This document shows, piece by piece, positions 6,967 to 13,475 of a stretch of 22,310 nucleotides of DNA. Position 1 is the stretch's first letter. Every line of letters begins with the position of its first letter. Source of the DNA: WHSW01 sp035296705 (lineage in GTDB: Bacteria > Actinomycetota > Thermoleophilia > Solirubrobacterales > 70-9); NCBI GenBank assembly GCA_035296705.1, contig DATHAL010000014.1, positions 1-22,310 of the forward strand, in the 5' to 3' direction. The notes beneath the pieces are model-generated. The model searched no databases, was not told the DNA's origin, and was given only the letters and a program-made list of their open reading frames with translations. The position numbers and the translations under genes were made by a program.

Positions 6967-7008
6967 AAACGCGCGGCTGCTGGAGGTTGCAAACGAGCAA
7001 ACGCGCGG
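6967..7008. repeat. Direct repeats AAACGCGCGG in the divergent promoter region
   Basis: AAACGCGCGG occurs at 6967-6976 and 6999-7008, 32 bases apart start to start, close to three helical turns. A further AAACG is at 6991-6995. Regulators with a SARP/BTAD-type winged helix bind direct repeats on one face of DNA. These repeats may therefore be the operator of the protein encoded from 7037, acting on both divergent genes. This is inferred from position and spacing. Confidence 0.4.
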
Positions 7009-7036
7009 TAGGTTCGCCTCGAACGGAGGACCGCTG

Positions 7037-10000
7037 ATGGAGTTCCGGCTCTTGGGGCCGGTCGAGGCCCTGGTCGAGGGACGGGAGGCGCCCCTGGGGG
7101 GAGCGCGTCAGCGAGCCGTCCTCGCGATCCTCCTGCTGCACCGGGGCGAAGCCGTCGCCGTCGATCGCGTAGTCGACGAGCTCTGGGGTGAGCGGCCGCC
7201 CGAGACGGCGGAGAAGACGGTCCGGGTCTACGTATCGCGTCTTCGCAAGGTGCTCGGCGAAGGCGTGCTCGTAACGCGCGGCGGCGGCTACGCGCTGCTC
7301 GCCGGCCCCGATGAGGTGGATGTCGACCGCTTCGAGCGGCTCGCGGCGGAGGGGCGCGAGGCGCTCGACCGCGGCGAACCGCGTGAGGCGGCGGAGCGCC
7401 TGCGGTCGGCGCTGGAGCTCTGGCGAGGGGAGCCGCTGGCCGATTTCGCGTATGAGGAGTTCGCGCGGAGGGAGATCGGCCGGCTCGAGGAGCTGCGCCT
7501 CGCCGTCCTGGAGGACCGGATCGAGGCGGATCTCGCGCTCGGCCGGCACGCCGTGCTCGTTCCCGAGCTCGAGAGCCTCGTCGCAGGGCATCCAGCGCGG
7601 GAGCGTCTGCGCGCCCAGCTGATGCTCGCGCTCTACCGCACGGGCCGCCAGACAGCGGCCCTCGACAGCTACCGCGATGCGCGGCGGACGCTCGACCGAG
7701 AGCTGGGCCTCGAGCCCGGGCCCGAGCTTCAGCAGCTCGAGCGCGCGATCCTCATGCAGGATCCCGCGATCGCCGCGCCGTCCCGCCGCCGGGACGCCGT
7801 CGGTGCGGCGCGGGCTCCGCGGGGCGGGGTCCTCCTGTTGCTCGGCGGCGGCTTGCTGCTCGCGGCGGTCGCCGCGGCGATCATCGCCATCAGCGGGGGC
7901 GGGAAGGCGGCGGAGGCCGCCTCGGCGAACTCACTTGGGGTGATCGATCCGAGCACGAACGGAGTCGTCGAAACGGTGCCGACCGGCGTCGCACCGACCG
8001 ATGTCTCCCGCGGCGGCGGTTTCATCTGGGTCGCCAACACCGGCGACGACACGGCGACACAAGTCGACCCCGAGCTCAGGACTGTGCTCGGCACGACCTC
8101 TCCGCCCGCGAGCGTTGCCGGCCTTGCGGCCGGCGCCGGTGCTGTTTGGATGGCGGCCAGTCGAGGCGAGGAGCTGGTCCGATTCGATCCGTCGCTGGGG
8201 GCGAGCCGGTCGATCCGGCTCGCGGGGGCGCCGGACCCCTTCCCGATCTACGCGCTGAGCCCGGTGGCCGTCGGCTACGGCGCCGCGTGGGTCGTCAGGG
8301 CTGGACGGTCAATCGCCCGCGTCGACGCCGACCGCGACGTGGTGGTAGCGAGAATCCCGGTCGGGAACGGCCCCAGCGCGATCGCGGCCGGATCAGGAGC
8401 CGTTTGGGTGACGGACGACGTCGACAACACCGTGACCCGGATCGATCCGCGCGCGAACGTGGTGACTGCGACGACACCGGTAGGGCAGGGGCCGGCGGCA
8501 GTCGCCGCCGGCGAGGGTGCCGTCTGGATCGCGAACACCCGCGAGGACACCGTCGCCCGCCTCGATCCGAGCAGCGGCGCGGTGACCGCGACGATCCCGG
8601 TCGACGGGCGGCCCACCGGTGTCGCGACGGGCGAAGGAGCCGTGTGGGTCGCAAGCAGCCTCAGCGGCACCGTCTCGCGGATCGATCCTGAGAGCAACCA
8701 GGTGGAGGCGACGGTCGACGTCGGGCAGGCGCCACAGGGGGTCGCGGTGGCGAACGGCCTCGTCTGGGTCAGCGTCCAGGCCGAGCCGGCGGCGCCCGAG
8801 GCTCCCGCGGGTGAACTGCCTGCGGATACCGCGCAGCTGCTGCTCCCAAGCGACCCGGGCCCGACGGACCCGGCACTCGATAACTACGTCGCCAGTCACG
8901 TCCCCTACGCCACCTGCGCCAAGCTCTACAACTACCCCGATCGTCCGTTCCCGGAAGGCGCCGACCTGCGGCCTGAGGTCGCGAATGGTCCCCCGGTCAT
9001 ATCGGACGACGGCAAGACCTACACCTTCGAGCTCCGGTCCGGCTACCGCTTCTCGCCTCCCTCGGACGCGCCCGTCACAGCGGCTGCCTTCGAGCGCGCG
9101 ATCGAGCGCGTGTTGAGTCCGAGGATGAACGCGTACGGACGCAAACTCCTCCGGGACATCGTCGGCGCGAAGGCGTACGGCGCCGGACGCACCCGCAGGC
9201 TGGCCGGGGTGAGCGCGCACGGACAGACGCTGGTGATCCGGCTTACGAGACCGGTGCCGGACCTGGCGGAGCGATTGGGCGACGACTACTTCTGCGCCGT
9301 TCCTCCGGAGACGCCGATCGACCCGGAGGGAATCGACGAGCTGCCATCCGCCGGGCCGTACTACGTCGCTTCTCGCAACGCGGAGAAGAGCCTCGTCCTT
9401 CGCGAAAACCCCAACTACGCGGGGCCACGTCCGCACGAGCTCGCGGAGATCCGGCTCACCTTCGGCGTCAGCACCGAACGAGGAGTCGCTGACGTCGAGG
9501 ACGGACGCGCCGACTACGTCGACCTCCACCCGGACCTGGAAGCAGGCGTGACGATGAGTACCGAACGCCGGCTCGAGGCGCTCTATGGGCCGCGAAGCGA
9601 GGCCGCCGAGGCCGGCCGGCAACAGCTCTTCACACAACCGCTGCCGTCAGTCTTCTCGTTCATCTTCAACACACGGCGCGGTCCCTTCCTGGACGCCAGC
9701 CTGCGCCAAGCTGTGAACTACGCGATCGATCGGCGGGCACTCTCGCGAGACGTCGGGCTCGGGCCGCCCGGCAGACCGACCGATCAATACATCCCGCCGG
9801 GGATCCCGGGGTATCACGATGCCGCGATCTATCCGCTCGGCGGGCCCGATCTTAAGAGCGCCCGCCGGCTCGCGGGCGAGCACAAGCGGCACGCGGTCCT
9901 CTACACGTGCGATACGCCCGGCTGCACGCGCAATGCCGAGACCCTGCGCTCGGACCTGAGCGCGATCGGGATCACGCTCGACGTTCGGCAGTTCTCGCTC

Positions 10001-10378
10001 CAGGAGATGTTCACGCGTGAGTTCCAGCGCGACGAACCGTGGGACATCGGGACGTGGGGTTGGATCGTTGACTACGCCGATCCGTTCAACTACATCAACA
10101 GCCAGTTCGCAGGCGGCGCTGAGCATCCGGGCGGGTTCTACAACCCGGCTTTCGAGCGGCGGATGGCCGCCGCCTCGCGGCTCTCGGGCGAAGCGCGGCT
10201 GCGGGCCTATGCGCGGCTTGACCGCGACCTCGCCGACCAGGCCGCGCCCGAGGCGGCCTACGCCAGCGGCGAGACGCATTATCTCCTCTCGGCACGCATG
10301 GGATGCCAGGTGCCGCACCCGATCTACGGGCTCGACTTCGCGGCTTTGTGCATCAGGGATGACTCCGAGGAGGATTAG
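7037..10378 (+). CDS. Transmembrane BTAD regulator fused to YVTN beta-propeller and family 5 solute-binding domain
   Basis: A 1113-residue fusion. Residues 1-90 are an OmpR/SARP-type winged helix (FRLLGPVEALVEGREAPLGG, KTVRVYVSRLRKVLGEG). Residues about 95-240 are a BTAD helical domain (DVDRFERLAAEGREAL, ALDSYRDARRTLDRELGLEP). Arg-rich 250-262 is followed by one membrane helix (264-286). Residues 298-584 hold seven repeats of about 40 residues with I/V/L-D-P motifs and GAVWV strands; the last lacks its final strand, which the first can supply, so a closed seven-bladed propeller is likely. Residues about 610-1105 are an ABC-type peptide-binding domain (SBP_bac_5; TYTFELRSGYRFSPP, LRQAVNYAIDRRALSRDVG). 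By the positive-inside rule the DNA-binding part is cytoplasmic and the sensor part extracytoplasmic, as in CadC. No permease or ATPase gene is nearby, which favours sensing over transport. Start: GGAGGA lies 6 bases before ATG 7037. The stop overlaps the birA stop. Confidence 0.9.
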   Translation: MEFRLLGPVEALVEGREAPLGGARQRAVLAILLLHRGEAVAVDRVVDELWGERPPETAEKTVRVYVSRLRKVLGEGVLVTRGGGYALLAGPDEVDVDRFERLAAEGREALDRGEPREAAERLRSALELWRGEPLADFAYEEFARREIGRLEELRLAVLEDRIEADLALGRHAVLVPELESLVAGHPARERLRAQLMLALYRTGRQTAALDSYRDARRTLDRELGLEPGPELQQLERAILMQDPAIAAPSRRRDAVGAARAPRGGVLLLLGGGLLLAAVAAAIIAISGGGKAAEAASANSLGVIDPSTNGVVETVPTGVAPTDVSRGGGFIWVANTGDDTATQVDPELRTVLGTTSPPASVAGLAAGAGAVWMAASRGEELVRFDPSLGASRSIRLAGAPDPFPIYALSPVAVGYGAAWVVRAGRSIARVDADRDVVVARIPVGNGPSAIAAGSGAVWVTDDVDNTVTRIDPRANVVTATTPVGQGPAAVAAGEGAVWIANTREDTVARLDPSSGAVTATIPVDGRPTGVATGEGAVWVASSLSGTVSRIDPESNQVEATVDVGQAPQGVAVANGLVWVSVQAEPAAPEAPAGELPADTAQLLLPSDPGPTDPALDNYVASHVPYATCAKLYNYPDRPFPEGADLRPEVANGPPVISDDGKTYTFELRSGYRFSPPSDAPVTAAAFERAIERVLSPRMNAYGRKLLRDIVGAKAYGAGRTRRLAGVSAHGQTLVIRLTRPVPDLAERLGDDYFCAVPPETPIDPEGIDELPSAGPYYVASRNAEKSLVLRENPNYAGPRPHELAEIRLTFGVSTERGVADVEDGRADYVDLHPDLEAGVTMSTERRLEALYGPRSEAAEAGRQQLFTQPLPSVFSFIFNTRRGPFLDASLRQAVNYAIDRRALSRDVGLGPPGRPTDQYIPPGIPGYHDAAIYPLGGPDLKSARRLAGEHKRHAVLYTCDTPGCTRNAETLRSDLSAIGITLDVRQFSLQEMFTREFQRDEPWDIGTWGWIVDYADPFNYINSQFAGGAEHPGGFYNPAFERRMAAASRLSGEARLRAYARLDRDLADQAAPEAAYASGETHYLLSARMGCQVPHPIYGLDFAALCIRDDSEED

Positions 10379-11088
10379 CGGAGCCGCAGGCTGACCTCGC
10401 CGGAGCCGAGCGCGAGCCGCTCGCCGTCGCCGAGCTCGACGACGAGGTTGCCGCGCTCGTCAACGGCGGCGGCCCGTCCGCTGCCCGGAGCCGTCCCCGC
10501 GCCCTCCCAGCTCACCTCGCGCCCGGAAAGCGCGTCGCGGCGGCGGAACTGCTCCAGGGTCTCGGGCGCCGGCGCGTCGACCCAGTCGCCCAGCGCCTCG
10601 CAGAGCGCAGTGCGCATACTTTCGACGGTCACGTCATCGCCGATCGACGTCGCCGGCCAGCGAACGTCGGGCGGGAAGTCATCGTCCGCGATCGCGACGT
10701 TGACGCCGACGCCGATCACGGCCCACGCCGGCGGGCGCGCCTCGATCAGGACGCCGGCGACCTTGCGCTCGTCGAGCCAGACGTCGTTCGGCCACTTGAT
10801 CGCGCACTCGACCGGGGCCACGGACTCGATCGCCTCGCAAACTGCGACGGGCGCCGCGAGCGGCAGGAGCGAGTGTTCGAGGTCGAGCGGGCGAAGGATC
10901 GCCGAGAAGAGAAGCGCCTGGCCCGGCGGGGCGGACCAGACACGCCCGTGGCGGCCGCGGCCGGCGCTCTGCTCGGCCGCCGTCACGATCGTCCCGCTCG
11001 GCGCCCCGGCCTCCGCGAGGTCGCGGGCGCGGTCATTGGTCGACTCGGTGAGCCGCAGGTGGACGTGCGGGCGGCCGAACTCGGTCAC
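10375..11088 (-). CDS. birA: Biotin--[acetyl-CoA-carboxylase] ligase, group I (no repressor domain)
   Basis: A 237-residue enzyme that makes biotinyl-AMP and transfers biotin to the lysine of carboxyl-carrier domains. Motifs: STNDRARDL, biotinyl-AMP loop GRGRHGR (43-49), KWPNDVW (98-104), KVAGVLIE (109-116) and GVGVNV. A C-terminal SH3-like domain follows (REVSWEGAG..., ERLALGSGEVSLRLR). The N-terminal winged helix of bifunctional BirA is absent, so it should not repress transcription. Start is GTG 11088, which overlaps the upstream SAM hydrolase stop as GTGA, indicating coupled translation. Its TAA and the TAG of the convergent sensor gene overlap (10375-10378). No biotin carboxylase gene is in view. 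Confidence 0.95.
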   Translation of the reverse strand: MTEFGRPHVHLRLTESTNDRARDLAEAGAPSGTIVTAAEQSAGRGRHGRVWSAPPGQALLFSAILRPLDLEHSLLPLAAPVAVCEAIESVAPVECAIKWPNDVWLDERKVAGVLIEARPPAWAVIGVGVNVAIADDDFPPDVRWPATSIGDDVTVESMRTALCEALGDWVDAPAPETLEQFRRRDALSGREVSWEGAGTAPGSGRAAAVDERGNLVVELGDGERLALGSGEVSLRLR

Positions 11089-11897
11089 ATCGGGGTCAGC
11101 TCGACGCGGTCGCCGGCGCCGAGCTCGAGCCGACCCGCGGCGTCGCCCTTGTTGACTGCGAGCGCGAGCGAGTGCGCGGAGTCGACGAGCAGGACCATCT
11201 GCCCCGCCTCCGCATCCGCAAACGTGAGCGCGTACCGGGCCTCGTCCTCGCCACGCGCCGCGCGCACCCGCAGCCGCTTTCCCACCTCGAGGCCGGCGTC
11301 GTCGGCGTCCGCCGCGGTGGCGACGAGCGACACGTTCCCGAACGCGTCGACGTGGCTCACCTGCGCCTCGAGCCGGCGCCCGGGCTCGACGGTGGCCTCG
11401 CTGCGCTCGATCCTCACTAGGGCATCGCCGTCGAGCGGCTCGCCGAGTGCGCCGAGCTCCGCGCCGAGCGCGAGCCGCGCCGCGACCGGGGCGAAGAGGT
11501 CGCGGCCGTGGAAGGTTGCCGAGACCGGCTCGAGCCCGGCCGGAGAGTTCGAGATCTCGACGGCGGCCGCGGAGCCACCGCAGCGCTCGAGCGCCGGCCA
11601 GAGGAGCCCGTTGTCCGGGCCGACGAACCAGTTCTCGCCGTCCGCAGCGGCGACGGCGACGCCGGCCCTTCCGGTTCCGACGCCCGGGTCCACGACCGCG
11701 AGGTGCACTGCGTCGGGCGCGTACGCCACCGCGTTGGCGAGCACGGCGGCGCCGTGCGCGACATCGTGGCGGCGGATGCCGTGGGTCAGGTCGATCACGC
11801 GCGCCCCCGGCGCGATTTTCGCGATCACGGCCCGGCAGACGCCGGCGAATTCGTCGTCGTTGCCGTAGTCGGAGAGGAAGGTGATCGGGCGGGGCAC
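11085..11897 (-). CDS. SAM hydrolase (DUF62, S-adenosyl-L-methionine hydroxide adenosyltransferase family)
   Basis: A 270-residue protein of the fluorinase/chlorinase-related DUF62 family. Motifs: ITFLSDYGNDDEFAGVC at the N terminus, VDPGVGTGRAG, FVGPDNGLL, TFHGRDLFAPVAA and HVDAFGN. The family's water-activating triad (Asp68-Arg75-His127 in an archaeal member) appears as Asp70, Arg77 and His130. These enzymes split SAM into adenosine and methionine using hydroxide; the halogenase members are rarer, and nothing here suggests halide use. The start is GTG 11897, giving the usual N terminus PRPITFLSDYG; the frame stays open further upstream, but that stretch only mirrors the aldo/keto reductase gene. 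There is no clear Shine-Dalgarno, and a 7-bp hairpin abuts the GTG. It overlaps birA by 4 bases. Confidence 0.93.
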   Translation of the reverse strand: MPRPITFLSDYGNDDEFAGVCRAVIAKIAPGARVIDLTHGIRRHDVAHGAAVLANAVAYAPDAVHLAVVDPGVGTGRAGVAVAAADGENWFVGPDNGLLWPALERCGGSAAAVEISNSPAGLEPVSATFHGRDLFAPVAARLALGAELGALGEPLDGDALVRIERSEATVEPGRRLEAQVSHVDAFGNVSLVATAADADDAGLEVGKRLRVRAARGEDEARYALTFADAEAGQMVLLVDSAHSLALAVNKGDAAGRLELGAGDRVELTPM

Positions 11898-11898
11898 G

Positions 11899-11918
11899 CC
11901 GCGGAATCTAATCCGCGG
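11899..11918 (-). terminator. Hairpin between aldo/keto reductase and SAM hydrolase genes
   Basis: CCGCGGA (11899-11905) and TCCGCGG (11912-11918) form a perfect 7-bp stem with a 6-base loop. It lies in the 37-base gap downstream of the reductase stop and ends one base before the GTG of the SAM hydrolase gene. It may be a weak terminator or may limit ribosome access to that GTG. Confidence 0.45.
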
Positions 11919-11934
11919 CGTGGACCCGGACGGC

Positions 11935-12930
11935 TCAGCGGTTGACCGTGGCCATCCCCGCCTCGTCGTAGCGCTCGCCCGCGGGCTCCGGAAGCTCCGC
12001 GTCGATCCGCTCGAGATCCGATTCGGTGAGCTCGACCTCGACGGCGGCCGCGTTCTGCTCCAGGTAGGTCCGGCGCTTCGTGCCGGGGATCGGGACCACG
12101 TCGTCGCCCCGCGCGAGCACCCAGGCGAGCGCGAGCTGGGCGGGCGTGCAGCCCTTCTCCGCCGCGATCTCCTCGACCTTCGCGACCAGCGCCCGGTTGC
12201 GCTCGGTGTTCTCCTCGCTGAACCGCGGCTGTGTGCGCCGCCAGTCGTTCTCATCGAGCTCCTCGGGCGACTGGAAGCGGCCGGAGAGGAAACCGCGCCC
12301 GAGCGGCGAGTACGCGACGAGGCCGATGCCGAGCTCTCGCAGCGTCGGCAGGACCTCGGCTTCGAGATCCCGCGTCCACAGTGAGTACTCCGTCTGCACG
12401 GCGGCGATCGGATGCGCTGCCTGGGCGCGTCGGATGGTGTCCGGCGCCGCCTCGCTGAGACCGATGTGACGCACCTTGCCCGCCTGGACGAGCTCCGCCA
12501 TCGCGCCCACCGTCTCCTCGATCGGCACGCTGGGGTCGACGCGGTGCTGGTAATAGAGGTCGACGTGGTCGGTCCCCAAGCGCTCGAGCGAGCCGTCGAT
12601 CGAAGTGCGGACGTGCTCCGCCGAGCCATCGAGCGGGCCGACGGTCGACATGTCGCCGGGCACCGCGTTGTCCATGCGGCGCTGGAACTTCGTCGCGATC
12701 ACGTACTCGTCCCGATGGCCCTTGACCGCCCGGCCGACCAGTTCCTCATTCGTCAGTGGCCCGTAGAGCTGCGCGGTGTCCAGGAAGTTGACGCCTAGCT
12801 CGAGCCCGCGCTGGATCGTCGCGATCGACTCCGCCTCATCGGTGGAGCCGTAGAAGGCAGACATGCCCATACAGCCGAGCCCGATCGCCGAAACCTCGAG
12901 TCCCGACTCGCCGAGCGGTCGCTTCTCCAT
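11935..12930 (-). CDS. Aldo/keto reductase (NADPH-dependent, AKR13-like)
   Basis: A 331-residue TIM-barrel oxidoreductase. It shows GESGLEVSAIGLGCMGMSAFYG at the N terminus and the catalytic tetrad Asp51 and Tyr56 (FLDTAQLYG), Lys81 (VIATKFQ) and His129 (YYQHRVD). The NADP-binding C-terminal pattern is GDDVVPIPGTKRRTYLEQNA. It reduces aldehydes or ketones; the physiological substrate is unknown. Start choice: ATG 12930 has AAAGGGG five bases upstream. ATG codons at 12969 and 12966 in the same frame overlap the predicted -10 element and would lie upstream of the transcript. It is divergent from a MerR regulator that probably controls it, which suggests induction by reactive carbonyl or electrophile stress (inference). 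Confidence 0.95.
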   Translation of the reverse strand: MEKRPLGESGLEVSAIGLGCMGMSAFYGSTDEAESIATIQRGLELGVNFLDTAQLYGPLTNEELVGRAVKGHRDEYVIATKFQRRMDNAVPGDMSTVGPLDGSAEHVRTSIDGSLERLGTDHVDLYYQHRVDPSVPIEETVGAMAELVQAGKVRHIGLSEAAPDTIRRAQAAHPIAAVQTEYSLWTRDLEAEVLPTLRELGIGLVAYSPLGRGFLSGRFQSPEELDENDWRRTQPRFSEENTERNRALVAKVEEIAAEKGCTPAQLALAWVLARGDDVVPIPGTKRRTYLEQNAAAVEVELTESDLERIDAELPEPAGERYDEAGMATVNR

Positions 12931-12967
12931 CGTGTCCCCTTTCGTCGTGTTCTCGTGAGTCGACATC

Positions 12968-12998
12968 ACGCTACGGGTTGAAGTGCGCTCTAAGTCAA
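12968..12998 (-). promoter_or_regulatory. MerR-type promoter/operator of the aldo/keto reductase gene
   Basis: Reading the minus strand, TTGACT (12998-12993), a 19-base spacer and TAGCGT (12973-12968). The spacer begins TAGAGCGCACT, a near copy of the palindrome in the divergent promoter. A 19-bp spacer is the mark of promoters activated by DNA-twisting MerR proteins. The predicted start lies about 30 bases before the ATG at 12930, leaving room for its Shine-Dalgarno. Confidence 0.7.
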
Positions 12999-13026
12999 GG
13001 CCCGAAACCCCCGCCAGAAGAACTCC

Positions 13027-13057
13027 TTGACCTAGAGCGCGCTCTAACTTCTACGCT
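13027..13057 (+). promoter_or_regulatory. MerR-type promoter/operator of the merR-family gene
   Basis: TTGACC (13027-13032), a 19-base spacer and TACGCT (13052-13057). The spacer opens with the perfect 14-base palindrome TAGAGCGCGCTCTA (13033-13046), a likely binding site for the encoded regulator. The predicted start falls on or next to the ATG at 13064, so the transcript is probably leaderless. Confidence 0.75.
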
Positions 13058-13063
13058 GCTGAT

Positions 13064-13459
13064 ATGCCGACCGTTGAAGCGCCGGAGATGTCGATTGCCG
13101 AGGCTGCGTCAGCCGCCGGCGTCACCGTCCACACGCTTCGCTACTACGAGCGCGCCGGTCTGCTCGCCCCGATCGTGCGCAACGGCTCCGGGCACCGCCG
13201 CTACGCGCCGGACGATGTCGAGTGGATCACCGTCTGCACGAAGCTCCGCGCCACCGGAATGCCCATCCGCCGCATCCGCCGGTACGCGGAGCTCGTCCGC
13301 GAGGGCGACGGCAACGAGGACGAGCGCCTCGACCTCCTCGAGGCGCACCGCGAGGAGGTTCGCCGGCGCCTGCTCGAGCTGCGGCGAAACCTCGAGCTGA
13401 TCGACTACAAGATCGAGCTCTACAAGGGGAAGTGCGCCGACGCGGACGGGGTCGCGTAG
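13064..13459 (+). CDS. MerR-family transcriptional regulator
   Basis: A 131-residue protein with the MerR winged helix at about 9-75 (MSIAEAASAAGVTVHTLRYYERAGLL, split by family into the helix-turn-helix and RYYE wing, then GHRRYAPDDVEWITVCTKLRATGMPI cut at its usual hinge). A long dimerisation helix follows (about 80-120), ending IELYKGKCAD. The short C-terminal region has one cysteine (in GKCAD) and no metal-binding loop, so a metal sensor is unlikely; it most resembles the small MerR regulators found beside oxidoreductase genes. It probably activates the divergent aldo/keto reductase gene and regulates itself through the two matching 19-bp-spacer promoters. No Shine-Dalgarno is seen before ATG 13064, in keeping with a leaderless message. 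Confidence 0.93.
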   Translation: MPTVEAPEMSIAEAASAAGVTVHTLRYYERAGLLAPIVRNGSGHRRYAPDDVEWITVCTKLRATGMPIRRIRRYAELVREGDGNEDERLDLLEAHREEVRRRLLELRRNLELIDYKIELYKGKCADADGVA

Positions 13460-13463
13460 GGCT

Positions 13464-13475
13464 CGGGCTAGCCCG
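13464..13475. terminator. Short palindrome between convergent merR-family and cobA-hemD genes
   Basis: CGGGCTAGCCCG is a perfect 12-base palindrome that includes the TAG stop of the minus-strand gene. As RNA it gives only a 4-bp stem with a 4-base loop, so it is at most a weak bidirectional terminator. Confidence 0.3.

Noticed and set aside
7928..8788. Tandem DNA repeats in the middle of the sensor gene
   Set aside because: The periodicity of about 120 bases is explained by the protein repeats of the beta-propeller and is not a DNA repeat array.
11898..12629. N-terminal extension of the SAM hydrolase frame by about 240 codons
   Set aside because: The extra part is Arg/Ser-rich, opposes the well-supported aldo/keto reductase frame on the same strand, and the conserved start ITFLSDYG begins just after GTG 11897.
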